Shown here: in pieces, positions 1 through 8,909 of the stretch
How the letters are laid out: each line of letters begins with the position of its first letter
Position numbering within the stretch: the stretch's first letter is position 1
NCBI RefSeq assembly: GCF_001884235.1
Contig: NZ_MAOI01000004.1
Span: forward strand, 1-46,563
Length of the DNA: 46,563 nucleotides
Origin: Bacillus paramycoides
Lineage (GTDB): Bacteria > Bacillota > Bacilli > Bacillales > Bacillaceae_G
Reading direction: 5' to 3'
Notes under the pieces: model-generated
The model's database searches: none
What the model saw: the letters and a program-made list of their open reading frames with translations, nothing else
Told to the model about the DNA's origin: nothing
Program-made: the position numbers and the translations under genes

Positions 1-1026
1 CGCATTCGGTATGAACTTTGTTTCATCTCCAGCAATGTGTTTTACGATTCGTAACGTTCCCTTTGGTGGTAAATCACCTTGCGCTCCGCCACCTGCGTTT
101 ATATTTTTAACATTGGCAGTTTCTGAATGAGATACCGGTTGCTCATTTACAACTTGGTAATTAATCGTATAATCATTATAAAAATTTTCTTGGTTCATTC
201 CACTGTCAGTTATAGCAGTTTTATATCTGAGATTGAAAGATTGACCACTTATATAATCCTTATTAATTCTAAGTTCAAAAGAGTTACCGTTAGAAGTAAA
301 AGTTCCATAACCCTTATCCATAAATTGTTGAGGTGCTAAATTTTCATTTCCCAAAACAAAACTATCTAGTATTAATGTTTGACCCGATTGTAATGTATCA
401 GTCAAAACAATATCAGAGCTTAGCTGTTGCTTGTTATTGTTTATAGGTATCTCCCACTTCACTTCAGTTGGAGCATCCGGGTCAATTCTACCTGTTTTAT
501 AGGCAAATGGTGCTGTACCACCTCCACCACTGGTTGGTCCCTTAATTGTTATCCTTTTCGTCTGTAGTTGTGTACCTAGATTTGTATCAACTGTTAACGT
601 TTGATCTTGACCTACATTACTAGTTGCTTGCACTTCAAAATAAAAATATCCTCTAATATTTTGAAGTTTCTCCACCACATCGCTAAATGTACATACCACA
701 TTCGTTTTCGATACTTGACAAGTACCAAAGCTGACACCTGCATCATTCTTTAAATCAATCGTTCGACTATATCCTTGTAATTCTTGCGGTAACGTTAATG
801 TTAGTGTGTCTCCCTGCTTCATTTTATTTCCAGATTTATCACTAAAATCAACTTTTATTCCCGTTCGTTCTCCATAACCTAGATCTGTTTTGTCAAACGT
901 AAAGTTATCAACAAACCCGGCCGTATTTAATTCTTGTGCACTTGCTATTATAGATGTGAAATTCTGACCTATAGTAAATATAAAAATCATTATAATCGAA
1001 AAAATCGAAGTCACTCTTTTTATCAT
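1..1026 (-). CDS. Cna-type collagen adhesin, N-terminal part (runs off the left edge)
   Basis: The minus-strand frame is open from the edge to an ATG at 1026, giving the first 342 codons; AGGAG lies just upstream (about 1033-1037). Residues 1-30 form a signal peptide ending in ASA. Residues about 35-165 and 175-320 look like the paired Ig-like N1/N2 domains of MSCRAMM adhesins, including the N2-like stretch GRIDPDAPTEVKWEIP. A Cna-B type stalk repeat seems to start near residue 325 (KGTLRIVKHIAGDE). Such proteins are sorted to the wall by a C-terminal LPXTG signal, which would lie outside the window. Role: surface attachment, possibly to collagen; the ligand is inferred from family only. No sortase is visible nearby. 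Confidence 0.85.
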   Translation of the reverse strand, partial: MIKRVTSIFSIIMIFIFTIGQNFTSIIASAQELNTAGFVDNFTFDKTDLGYGERTGIKVDFSDKSGNKMKQGDTLTLTLPQELQGYSRTIDLKNDAGVSFGTCQVSKTNVVCTFSDVVEKLQNIRGYFYFEVQATSNVGQDQTLTVDTNLGTQLQTKRITIKGPTSGGGGTAPFAYKTGRIDPDAPTEVKWEIPINNNKQQLSSDIVLTDTLQSGQTLILDSFVLGNENLAPQQFMDKGYGTFTSNGNSFELRINKDYISGQSFNLRYKTAITDSGMNQENFYNDYTINYQVVNEQPVSHSETANVKNINAGGGAQGDLPPKGTLRIVKHIAGDETKFIPNA

Positions 1027-2157
1027 GTCATTCTCCTATAAATTATAATTAGATGGATTCTAATATGAATATACAATGACAATGACTTAATAGGCTGATG
1101 GCATTCCGTTTCTTTCAACAGTTATAAACTAAAAAACTTGAAAATAGATTTCTATAAACGCTTTCTCTCCCCTCCAATAAGCTTCAATTCTTTAATCTAA
1201 CATTAATTTAACTAAGTTTACTATTTACAAATTTAATAGTTATTGATATTATTGTAACTATTGATGTTACGTATATCATCATCCCTATCAAATCTTGAAA
1301 GCATGTATCATATCTACCATCTTATAGATAGCATAAATTTCTGATTAATAATGTTTTCATTTCAATGCTATCAGTTTATTCATACTACTTTCCATTATTT
1401 TCAGATTCATAGCATCAGTATGTACCAATTTGATAGCACCTTTTTATTAATTCACAATTTTATTTACCAGAACCTTTTGCCCCCTCCTACAGGCATTACC
1501 CCCCATGCTCTCATCCATAATATAAAACTATTTAGATACCAAAAATAGTTTCTGTAACTTTTGTAACTGATTTTGTAATTAAAAAAACAAACATAAATTA
1601 ATACCTCATTTGGGATAAGCTTTTTATTTTATACTCGCTCCTACATACACCGAAATATCATCCTTAAGTGCTTGTGCTAAACCTCAGCCTAAATTTTGAT
1701 TCATTTAGTAAAAACCACAAACAATTTTGTTTATTCATGTACCTCTTATATATCATTTCCAAGGTTTATAATTAAATAGTCCTATGCTTTTTAAAAGAAT
1801 AAACAGTAACGTTCACTAATTTATGTCCGCTTATGAATTTAGAACTTTAATCACAATCTACATGACTTATAAACTTCATGGTTAAATCTCGCTATACCAA
1901 ACCTTCAATTAAATTCTCAGCATGACGACTAGATTCATAATTAATTGTTGTTGCTTATTTCTTTATTGGCATGAAACCAAATTTCACATTGCTAGATCGG
2001 CACAATGGGCCTCAATTCCCTTTACAAATATTTGTAATAAATGTGCACTTAAGTAATCAAGGTGTCATAAGAATAACAGAATACTCACACTCTACTTTTA
2101 CCAATTAATCACATCTCAGTCCCCCCTATCTATACCCGATATAATATATAAAATAAA
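1027..2157. other. AT-rich intergenic stretch upstream of the adhesin
   Basis: More than 1 kb without a convincing gene. It contains only short frames with poor start sites, and several copies of a GATAGCA-like word around 1325-1440 that do not form a regular array. It should contain the adhesin promoter (reading leftwards), but I cannot pick a clear -35/-10 pair. Confidence 0.5.
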
Positions 2158-2335
2158 ACAAAGAAAGAGTAGTAAGCGTAAATATCAATCAGACTTATAT
2201 TAAACTGAATCTTCAATATTTTCTGTTTAAATAAGGGTATTTTTAGCCACTCTTTCTTTGTATTATGAGTTTAGCACCAAATATAAAGTATAACAAGACA
2301 AAAAAATTCAAATTTCGCATAATTTCGACATTTTT
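2158..2335 (+). repeat. Dispersed structured repeat, copy A
   Basis: A 13-bp inverted repeat, ACAAAGAAAGAGT at 2158-2170 and ACTCTTTCTTTGT at 2249-2261, closes a loop of 78 bases and is followed by TATTATGAGTTTAGCA and then AATTTCGACATTTTTTT. Two more copies with the same layout occur at 6130-6437 and, inverted, at 34329-34640. Just before the right arm all copies carry a TAAGGGTTTT-like word. This copy lacks the flanking 17-18 bp hairpin found with the other two. Confidence 0.7.
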
Positions 2336-2474
2336 TTCACGAAACAATACAGGTCGTTAATTAACACGGATCGCCATATATATCCATCTAATTAAGAATT
2401 TTATGACGCTCTCAAAATAAAAACTTGTACATTTTCATCTTGAGAAGTCATTTTTTTATTTTTGGGATATTTTC

Positions 2475-2512
2475 TTAGCTTGATGGTGATGGAAAGTGAC
2501 CCCAATTAAGCT
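2475..2512 (+). repeat. Half of a bcr1-like repeat
   Basis: TTAGCTTGATGGTGATGG followed by GTGACCCC matches the right end shared by many short repeats in this window (compare 10228-10260 and 19575-19605). No left half is seen nearby, so this is a partial copy. Confidence 0.5.
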
Positions 2513-2637
2513 AATTCCCCCATTTCACAGATTTGATCAAAAACACCCAAATAATATCTTGTTTGAATTGTTTTACTTTAAAATATTTAACTTATTACGC
2601 TTCCGTTTATCTTTTCAAAAGCATAACTTCGCTTCGA

Positions 2638-2655
2638 AAGCTTTGCAACAGAACC
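2638..2655. repeat. Solitary IS6-family inverted repeat
   Basis: The sequence AAGCTTTGCAACAGAACC matches the terminal repeat of the complete IS6 element at 8910-9718 and of the remnant at 37803-37928. No transposase frame adjoins it. A weaker match, TTTGTAACAGAACC, lies at 3186-3199 in the same orientation. These are scars of lost or deleted IS6-type elements. Confidence 0.5.
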
Positions 2656-2920
2656 AGAAATATATAGTATCACATCAAAAAATATAAATCTATATTGATT
2701 TTTTTTTAATAATTTATATATAATTATAATGAATATAAAATGAAAGTCAATCTCAATTAGATATAAGGGGGGGAGTATGGACAGGACAAAACATTTAGTA
2801 GAAAAGCAAGCCCCTGTTTCGAAATGAATGAAGTAATGCCAATTAAAAATGATTAGATTAATAAAATTGGAACCCAAATTAGATTACAAAATCGATTTTG
2901 GGTATTGGTAAGAAGTCATT

Positions 2921-3112
2921 CTATTTAATGCTAAATGAGGACACACGGAATAATAGCAAATTAGGAAATGTAATATGTTCTTGCTTCCATTTCTTATAGT
3001 ATTTAATAACTTTTGACTTCAATCTGGCTTTGTATAAAGCTTTTTTAACTTGAGAAATGAGCACAGTTACTCCTTTGCTCACAAATTAACTGTATAGCTT
3101 CCGATATCCCAT
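2921..3112 (-). pseudogene. Decayed small ORF, unknown
   Basis: From an ATG at 3112 the frame reads 64 codons to a stop at 2921 with one internal TAA at 3086-3088. The product would be Lys-rich (QVKKALYKARLKSKVIKYYK) and ends with ITFPNLLLFRVSSF. No ribosome binding site precedes the ATG. It looks like an old gene fragment; I do not recognise the family. It may also be a chance frame. Confidence 0.25.
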
Positions 3113-3256
3113 TTTTCTATTTAAAAGTTTAAATTGCATAATAATGGAACGATGCTTCTCTAGATTCTTGATATTTTTGATGAATTTGTAACAGAACCTT
3201 TAGTTACACGCAATATTCTTTAAATACAATATTTTATCATCTTAGGAGGAAACAGT

Positions 3257-4069
3257 ATGAAAGGTTCAAAGTTTCTTTATAAAGCTCCCCTTATATTAAC
3301 AATGAGTGCCGTGTTGATGGGGTGTAACACAGCAAAACAAGAACAGTCAAAAAAGGATACAGCTACACAAGAAAAATCTACAGAGAAAAATACGCAATGG
3401 TCATATGAAGGGACTACTGGTCCAGAGCACTGGGGAGAATTGAAACCAGAATACAAAATGTGTTTAAATGGGCAAGAACAATCTCCGATAGATATCAAAA
3501 CGGAACAAATAAAATCAACAGTTGAGGATGCTAATCATTTACAAATTAATTATCAACCAATATCATTTTCTATTAAAAATAATGGACATAGTATTGAGGG
3601 GAAAGCAAATAGTTCTGATGATTATCTCACGCTTGGAGAAAGTCGTTACACATTAAAACAATTCCATTTCCATACACCGAGTGAACATCAATTTGAAGGA
3701 AAACATGCAGATATGGAACTACATCTGGTCCATCAAAATGATCAAGGTCAGTTAGCAGTAGTAGGTATTATGATAAAAGAAGGACAAAAAAACGAAGGTT
3801 TTGCAGAAATGTGGGAAAATCTCCCGAACAGCAAAAATACACAGGGTGATGTGCAGCATACCATTGATATAAAACAGCTTCTTCCTTCAGATCGTTCGTC
3901 ATTTCGTTACATGGGTTCTTTGACAACACCTCCTTGTACAGAAAATGTTCAGTGGATTGTGATGAAACAGACAATAGAGATGTCCAAAAAACAAATTGAG
4001 GCGTTCCATAAATTATTCCCAACGAATAACCGACCAGTTCAGCCGATTAACGGAAGGGAAGTATCGTAA
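3257..4069 (+). CDS. Alpha-type carbonic anhydrase, lipoprotein
   Basis: A 270-residue protein catalysing reversible hydration of CO2 outside the membrane. A lipobox, LMGC at residues 20-23, predicts a lipid-anchored enzyme on the cell surface. The alpha-class active site is complete: zinc ligands H137 and H139 in QFHFHTPSEH, the third H156 in ELHLVH with E154, and the LTTPPCTE loop holding the proton-relay Thr. C69 and the Cys of TPPC are placed for the disulfide common in bacterial alpha enzymes. AGGAGG at 3244-3249 supports the start. The gene stands alone. Only ten bases after its stop a broken TnpB sequence begins, so an insertion has removed its original 3' neighbour. Alpha-class assignment is firm. 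Confidence 0.93.
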   Translation: MKGSKFLYKAPLILTMSAVLMGCNTAKQEQSKKDTATQEKSTEKNTQWSYEGTTGPEHWGELKPEYKMCLNGQEQSPIDIKTEQIKSTVEDANHLQINYQPISFSIKNNGHSIEGKANSSDDYLTLGESRYTLKQFHFHTPSEHQFEGKHADMELHLVHQNDQGQLAVVGIMIKEGQKNEGFAEMWENLPNSKNTQGDVQHTIDIKQLLPSDRSSFRYMGSLTTPPCTENVQWIVMKQTIEMSKKQIEAFHKLFPTNNRPVQPINGREVS

Positions 4070-4079
4070 ACATAAGGAA

Positions 4080-4396
4080 TTGTTGGAATATAAAGCAAAA
4101 TAGTATAGCAAACAAGTGGTTTTGGTATCTAAAACATTCGCTTCTAGTCAATTATGTTCCAATTGTAGATATAAAAACAAAGGCGTAAAAAATCTAACCA
4201 TCCGTGAGTGAGGGTGTGCTTCTTGTGGCACACAAAACGATAGAGGTCAATATGCAGTGCTCAATCTTAAAAACAAAGCAATTCGCCTTTTAATCGTTGG
4301 AACTACGAGGATAGCCTAATGAATTAGAACCGTTAGGTTTCTGTACTTAGGAATCTCCCACTTCAAACAGTCCGTAAGGATGTTAAGTGGTAAGTA
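4080..4396 (+). pseudogene. TnpB (IS200/IS605-type) C-terminal remnant with right end
   Basis: Bases 4080-4319 translate to the last 80 residues of a TnpB close to the intact one at 21658-22779 (shared [30 protein letters not shown]). Two in-frame stops both fall at Trp codons of the intact copy (TGG to TAG near 4107, TGG to TGA near 4208). One Cys pair of the zinc ribbon and the final RuvC Asp context (NDRGQ) are altered, so it cannot be active. After the frame, 4320-4396 resembles the right end of the intact element and finishes with the same GTAGTTCAAG. The N-terminal two thirds and the left end are gone. Confidence 0.8.
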
Positions 4397-4450
4397 GTTC
4401 AAGAATAATTTCAGGATACACAATGATATTATTTTTTGTACCAGAACGGA

Positions 4451-4485
4451 AAAAAGCTGCTGTCCTAATGGGACAACAGCTTTTT
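4451..4485 (-). terminator. Rho-independent terminator of the permease gene
   Basis: Perfect stem AAAGCTG(T/C)TGTCC with a short TAAT loop and T-runs on both sides, ending just outside the permease stop codon at 4488. Confidence 0.85.
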
Positions 4486-4487
4486 CA

Positions 4488-5897
4488 TTATGCTACGTCT
4501 TCTTTTTGTTTCTTTTGTAGTGTACTATTTTTGTAACCGTAACTGAAGTAGACAACAAGTCCAATTACAAGCCATATTGTAAAGCCGATCCATGTTGTTG
4601 CTGGGAGTTGTAATGCTAAGTATCCACAGAATAGAACAGCTAAAGCAGGAATCCATGGTACCAAAGGCACTTTAAAAGCGCGCGGTAGTTCTGGTTGTTT
4701 TTTACGTAAAATAATTACTCCAATTGATACAACGATGAATGCGAATAATGTACCGATATTTGTTAATTCTGCTAGTTTACTTAAAGGAACAAAACCAGCA
4801 AAGAAAGCAACCATAGTGGCAGTAATCCAACTATTGATAACAGGTGTTTTTGTTTTTTTATTTACACGAGAAAATGCTTTTGGTAGTAAGCCATCGCGGC
4901 TAATTGCGTAAAATAATCGTGTTTGTCCATATAACATAACAAGTAATACAGTTGTAATTCCAGTAATCGCTCCTAAAGAAATGAAACCAGCAACCCAATC
5001 TTGTTGAATGTATTGTAGTGCAAATGCAACAGGGTTTTTCACACCTAACTGATCGTAAGGTACAATCCCAGTTAAAACTAATGAAACAACGATATATAGA
5101 ATCGTACAAATTGTTAAAGAAACAATAATGCCGATTGGCATGTTACGCTGTGGATTTTTGACTTCTTCAGCAGCTGTTGATACAGCGTCAAATCCAATGT
5201 AAGCAAAGAATACAGTTGCAGCCCCAGTTGTTACGCCAGAGAAGCCGAACGGCATAAAAGGTGTCCAGTTTTCAGGCTTTACATAGAAAGCGCCAACGCC
5301 GATAAATAGTAAGACAACCAAAAGTTTGATAGCTACCATGATAGCGTTAAAACGCGCTGATTTTTTTGCTCCCCTTGTTAATAACAACGTCATTAGAAAG
5401 ATGATACAGATCGCTGGTAAGTCTATATATGTTCCCGCTTCAGGACTATATGCACTTGTTAAAGTAGTAGGTAATGTAATACCGAATCCACTTAATAATC
5501 CTTGTAAATACCCTGACCAACCAGATGCAACGGCTGATGAAGCTAATCCATATTCTAAAATTAAATCCCATCCTAAAATCCAAGCGATCAATTCTCCAAA
5601 TGTTGCATAGCTATAAGTGTACGCACTACCGGATACCGGTACAGTTGATGCAAATTCAGAATAACATAATGCTGCAAATACACAGGCTAAACCGGATAAA
5701 ATAAACGACAAAACAAGTGCTGGTCCTGCGTGTTCTGCTGCTGCAACACCGGTAAGAACGAAAATCCCAGTTCCGATAATAGCGCCGACCCCGAGCATAG
5801 TAAGATCAAATGCACCGAGTTCTTTTTTTAAAGATGCTCCTTTTTGTTCTGACTGTGCTAATAATGCTGAAATAGATTTTTTTCGAAATAGATTCAT
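4488..5897 (-). CDS. APC-family amino acid permease
   Basis: A 469-residue membrane protein with about 12 hydrophobic segments. The N-terminal signature GVGAIIGTGIFVLTG (residues about 36-50) is typical of APC transporters of the cationic amino acid transporter subgroup (similar to Bacillus YfnA/YhdG). It also has the conserved YIGFDAVSTAAEE segment in the middle. It probably imports an amino acid by proton symport; the substrate cannot be told from sequence. The start is preceded by GCGAGGT. It is a single-gene unit closed by the hairpin at 4451-4485. No T-box or riboswitch is visible in the leader. Length is normal. Confidence 0.9.
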   Translation of the reverse strand: MNLFRKKSISALLAQSEQKGASLKKELGAFDLTMLGVGAIIGTGIFVLTGVAAAEHAGPALVLSFILSGLACVFAALCYSEFASTVPVSGSAYTYSYATFGELIAWILGWDLILEYGLASSAVASGWSGYLQGLLSGFGITLPTTLTSAYSPEAGTYIDLPAICIIFLMTLLLTRGAKKSARFNAIMVAIKLLVVLLFIGVGAFYVKPENWTPFMPFGFSGVTTGAATVFFAYIGFDAVSTAAEEVKNPQRNMPIGIIVSLTICTILYIVVSLVLTGIVPYDQLGVKNPVAFALQYIQQDWVAGFISLGAITGITTVLLVMLYGQTRLFYAISRDGLLPKAFSRVNKKTKTPVINSWITATMVAFFAGFVPLSKLAELTNIGTLFAFIVVSIGVIILRKKQPELPRAFKVPLVPWIPALAVLFCGYLALQLPATTWIGFTIWLVIGLVVYFSYGYKNSTLQKKQKEDVA

Positions 5898-6129
5898 ATA
5901 GATACCTCGCTTCTGGTTGTTGTAATATTCTGAAAAATGATATCGTTTTTGTCGTATAATGTCGAATCATTGTATCTCGTATTCTAATTCAAATAAATAT
6001 TTTTGTAAATGCTTTTTAGAAAATTCAATCTTTTTAAAGACCTTTAAGCATCTCCTTATTTCTTTTTGGTTATTTCCCATCATTCCAAAAGGCATTAACT
6101 ATCCAATCTATTACCTGTTGCCTCCCTAT

Positions 6130-6437
6130 AAACCATAATAATTTTAAAATAGTAATCCCAGCTGTTATAAAAACAACAAATTAAATTTTTACAAAAGAAA
6201 ACAACCTGTATAAAAACAGGTTGTTTTCTTTTATAGGGTAAAACAAAGAAAGAGTGGAAAAAAATGCACAAACTTCTACGGCACAAGAAGTAAAGCGATC
6301 GGAGAAAACTAAAAATTCTGATATCTTACTAGATAAGGGTTTTTGTTTTCTCTTTCTTTGTTGTTATGAGTTTAACATAAAAAATAACACGAATCAACAA
6401 AAAAACCGAAAATTCTGTTCAATTCGACATTTTTTTG
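6130..6437 (+). repeat. Dispersed structured repeat, copy B (complete)
   Basis: This copy has two parts. First, a long hairpin (AAAAGAAAACAACCTG and its complement, about 6190-6233). Second, the 13-bp arms ACAAAGAAAGAGT (6244-6256) and CTCTTTCTTTGT (to 6361) around about 92 bases, followed by GTTATGAGTTTAACAT and AATTCGACATTTTTTT. The whole block matches the inverted block at 34329-34640 by eye over about 300 bases, including the loop. It ends about 110 bases before the M23 peptidase start. It could act as a leader or regulatory RNA, but no function is shown. Confidence 0.75.
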
Positions 6438-6548
6438 ATATTTTTTTACCACAACTTTTAAAAGTCTGCTATTCTTTAAATATCTTTCACTTTAATATTG
6501 TTTTCATTTTAATGTTGTAATACATTCCCCAAGGAGGCTTATTATTAT

Positions 6549-7691
6549 ATGAAGATGATCACTACCACTTTTTCATTAACAACTGCTGCAATTGCTACAC
6601 TTCTCCCTTCAGTAGTAGCAGCTGATTCTCATGCTGTATCAATACCACAAAATGACAAAGTAAAAATCGGATTTGTAAATTTTGACAAAGTACATCTGTA
6701 TCAGGATGCTACTACAAATAGCAACTCTATTGGAAATATTACATTCAATACTCCAGTTAAAATAATAAAAACAACACCTGACTGGTATAAAGTAGATGTA
6801 CAAAATAAAATTGGCTACATGCAAAAATCTTATCTTTCTCCCACAAAACAAACACAACCAAAAAATCAATATATTGTAAATGCGATTGCATTAAATGTTC
6901 GTATAGAGCCAAATGCAGAATCTACTATTCTCGGTGTACTACCAAATGGAAAATACATCTCCATTTTAGAAGAATGTGGTGAATGGTATAAAATTTCTTA
7001 TAATGGAAAAACAGGATATGTGAAAAAAGAATTTGTCTCTGATGGTTCCTATTCAATGGTTAAAGGAACCACCGTACAAGGAAATTCATCTTATTATGTT
7101 GCAACTCCTGTATTAAGAGTGCGAAGCGGAACGGGAACTAACACTTCTATAATTGGATCTTTAAAAAATGGTACCCAATTACAAGTTGTAGAAACAGTAG
7201 GTTCTTGGTATAAAATACGTTTCGGTTCAGGTTTTGGATATGTAGCTAAACATTATGTATTACAAAACAAACCACAAGAAACTCCTTCTATTCCAGCTGT
7301 TTTCAAGTACCCAACGAAAGGGATAGTCAGCTCTATATTTGATGTTCGTTGGGGAGAAATGCATTACGGAGTAGATTTCACAGCTCCAGGTGAAGTTCCA
7401 ATCCTGGCAGCAACAAGCGGAAAAGTAATAAAATCCTACTACTCTAATTCCTATGGAAATGTTGTGTTTATTGCTCATACGATAGATGGGAAATTATATA
7501 CAACCGTTTATGCACATTTAAAGGATCGTACAGTACAAGCGGGTGATCGGGTTGAAACCGGACAAATGATAGGACACATGGGGAATACAGGACATTCAAC
7601 AGGGCAACATCTTCATTTTGAATTACATAACGGCGAGTGGAATTTTGAAAAAACAAATGCAGTGAATCCCATACCTTATCTAGTTCAGTAA
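6549..7691 (+). CDS. Secreted SH3b-repeat M23 peptidoglycan endopeptidase
   Basis: A 380-residue exported cell-wall hydrolase. A signal peptide spans residues 1 to about 25 (PSVVAA). Three bacterial SH3 (SH3b) domains follow at about 38-96, 108-164 and 182-238, each with the W-Y-K-(V/I) and GY(M/V) pattern, expected to bind peptidoglycan. The C-terminal third (about 255-380) is a LytM/M23 metallopeptidase with a full zinc site: H272 and D276 (HYGVDF) and H356 (QHLHFELH), plus catalytic H323 (YAHL). It should cleave peptide cross-bridges. AAGGAGGC at about 6531-6538 sets the start. It is monocistronic with a terminator at 7717-7752 and sits downstream of repeat copy B. It may serve in wall turnover or attack on competitors. 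Confidence 0.92.
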   Translation: MKMITTTFSLTTAAIATLLPSVVAADSHAVSIPQNDKVKIGFVNFDKVHLYQDATTNSNSIGNITFNTPVKIIKTTPDWYKVDVQNKIGYMQKSYLSPTKQTQPKNQYIVNAIALNVRIEPNAESTILGVLPNGKYISILEECGEWYKISYNGKTGYVKKEFVSDGSYSMVKGTTVQGNSSYYVATPVLRVRSGTGTNTSIIGSLKNGTQLQVVETVGSWYKIRFGSGFGYVAKHYVLQNKPQETPSIPAVFKYPTKGIVSSIFDVRWGEMHYGVDFTAPGEVPILAATSGKVIKSYYSNSYGNVVFIAHTIDGKLYTTVYAHLKDRTVQAGDRVETGQMIGHMGNTGHSTGQHLHFELHNGEWNFEKTNAVNPIPYLVQ

Positions 7692-7716
7692 AGTATTGTA
7701 CCAAGTATTTGTAAAG

Positions 7717-7752
7717 AGAACCACTAAGGATTTATTTCCGGGTGGTTCTTTT
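7717..7752 (+). terminator. Terminator of the M23 peptidase gene
   Basis: AGAACCAC at 7717-7724 pairs with GTGGTTCT at 7742-7749, followed by TT. It lies 26 bases after the stop. Confidence 0.65.
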
Positions 7753-7867
7753 GGATACTTACAAGGAATGGAAATCTGGTTCAATTACAGCCGTAGGAGC
7801 TATGAAAAAGTATGGCATCAAACATTCCTCATTTTATAAACTTGCCAAACAGTATGAGAAAAATTAA
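7751..7867 (+). pseudogene. C-terminal tail of a serine resolvase
   Basis: The frame ending at the TAA at 7865 reads LDTYKEWKSGSITAVGAMKK then YGIKHSSFYKLAKQYEKN, the typical helix-turn-helix tail of a Tn3-type resolvase or invertase. The catalytic N-terminal domain is missing and the fragment abuts the preceding terminator, so this is the scar of a lost transposon or recombination module. Confidence 0.6.
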
Positions 7868-7936
7868 AATGTATATGTTTTGACATATTCATTTTAAAAT
7901 GTGGATGGGACCCCTTTTAACAAAACCGGAGTGGGA

Positions 7937-8599
7937 ATGATGAGTATAAATAGTTTTGTGGGATTGATAAAGGACGAATTATTAAAAGAGGTAAGCATAA
8001 GAAGTGAGGATGAATTCGAGCCTGTAGTAGTTAAAGATATTCCTAGACTTTGGAAGTGTTTAGGGACAGGTAATTATGCCGCAGTATTTATGCACAAAGA
8101 ATACAAAGATTGGGTAGTGAAAGTTTACGCGCGAGAAGGAGAAGGAATTGAAAAAGAGTCAGAAGTATACCGAAGAATCGGAAGTCATCCTTCTTATTCG
8201 AAGCTTATATATAAAGGAGAAAATTTCATAGTATTGAAACGTTTAAAAGAAATTACCTTATACGATGCTATTCATAAGGGGATTAAAATTCCTAAGCAGG
8301 TAATCCTTGATATCAATGAAGCTTTAGAGTATGCAAGGGAACAAGGATTAACTCCTTGTGATGTTCACGGGAAAAATGTGATGATGGAAAACGGAAGGGG
8401 CTATGTAGTCGATGTATCTGATTTCTTAAAAACAAAAGAAGATAGTAAGTGGAGAGACCTAGAAAAGGCATATTTTACATTTTACTTGCCTTTCATTTAT
8501 AAATTGTCTTTCCCTGTTAAAATACCGTATTTCATGTTAAACATTGTTAGACGTTCATATAGAAAATATAAGAAGCTTAAAAAGAAATTCAAATTGTAA
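7937..8599 (+). CDS. Small Ser/Thr-kinase-like protein
   Basis: A 221-residue protein with a compact protein-kinase fold and no transmembrane segment. Visible elements are a degenerate Gly-rich loop LGTGNYAAVF (42-51), the ATP-binding Lys K62 in VVKVY, a catalytic loop of the aminoglycoside-kinase/RIO style with D142 and N147 (CDVHGKN), and a metal-binding D159 (VVDVSDF). All key residues are present, so kinase activity is plausible, though the C-lobe is short. The tail is strongly basic (KKLKKKFKL). I chose the ATG at 7937 because GGAGTGGGA precedes it; an upstream ATG at 7901 lies in repeat-like sequence without a binding site. Its substrate is unknown. Confidence 0.7.
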   Translation: MMSINSFVGLIKDELLKEVSIRSEDEFEPVVVKDIPRLWKCLGTGNYAAVFMHKEYKDWVVKVYAREGEGIEKESEVYRRIGSHPSYSKLIYKGENFIVLKRLKEITLYDAIHKGIKIPKQVILDINEALEYAREQGLTPCDVHGKNVMMENGRGYVVDVSDFLKTKEDSKWRDLEKAYFTFYLPFIYKLSFPVKIPYFMLNIVRRSYRKYKKLKKKFKL

Positions 8600-8650
8600 A
8601 AGGACCACATACTTATCTTTAGGTTAGATAAGTGAACCACTAGGGAACAA

Positions 8651-8905
8651 AAGGACTGTATATTTTAGATATGTCTAATATGTACGGTCCTAATTTTATA
8701 ACTTCATGAATTGACACTCCCACCCCTAAAGGGGCCAGCTGACTAACGTCAGTGGGATTCTTGCTACCAAAGGCGAAGTCCATTTCTGGTATCGCTGACG
8801 TGCAAGATTGCGGTGTGCCATCACCACTCCCACAACAGACCATATAGGTTCGTGGGCTACGGTACTGTGACCATACCGTACAGATTGTTGGTTCTCAAAT
8901 GTTTT
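8651..8905 (-). mobile_element. Probable remnant of the 3' end of a second TnpB-type element
   Basis: The stretch contains several stem-forming segments (AGGAC at 8652 with GTCCT near 8687; a GC-rich block at 8705-8845). A minus-strand frame here, with CGSGDGTPQSCTSAIPEMDF, looks like the low-complexity C-terminus of IS1341-type TnpB proteins. It is cut by the IS6 element at 8910. The composition is more GC-rich than its surroundings. The assignment rests on resemblance only. Confidence 0.35.
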
Positions 8906-8909
8906 TACG

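Noticed and set aside
2700-2770. Fur-box-like sequence near AAAGTCAATCTCAATT
   Set aside because: Too many mismatches to the 7-1-7 Fur pattern and no iron gene follows.
2777-2827. 16-codon frame with a strong GGGGGGG ribosome binding site
   Set aside because: It starts MDRTKHLVEKQAPVSK and then stops; no structure or following gene explains it. It may be the start of a lost gene, but I cannot support it as a feature.
5898-6090. T-box or riboswitch leader for the amino acid permease
   Set aside because: No T-box sequence, no terminator hairpin and no conserved aptamer elements in the leader.
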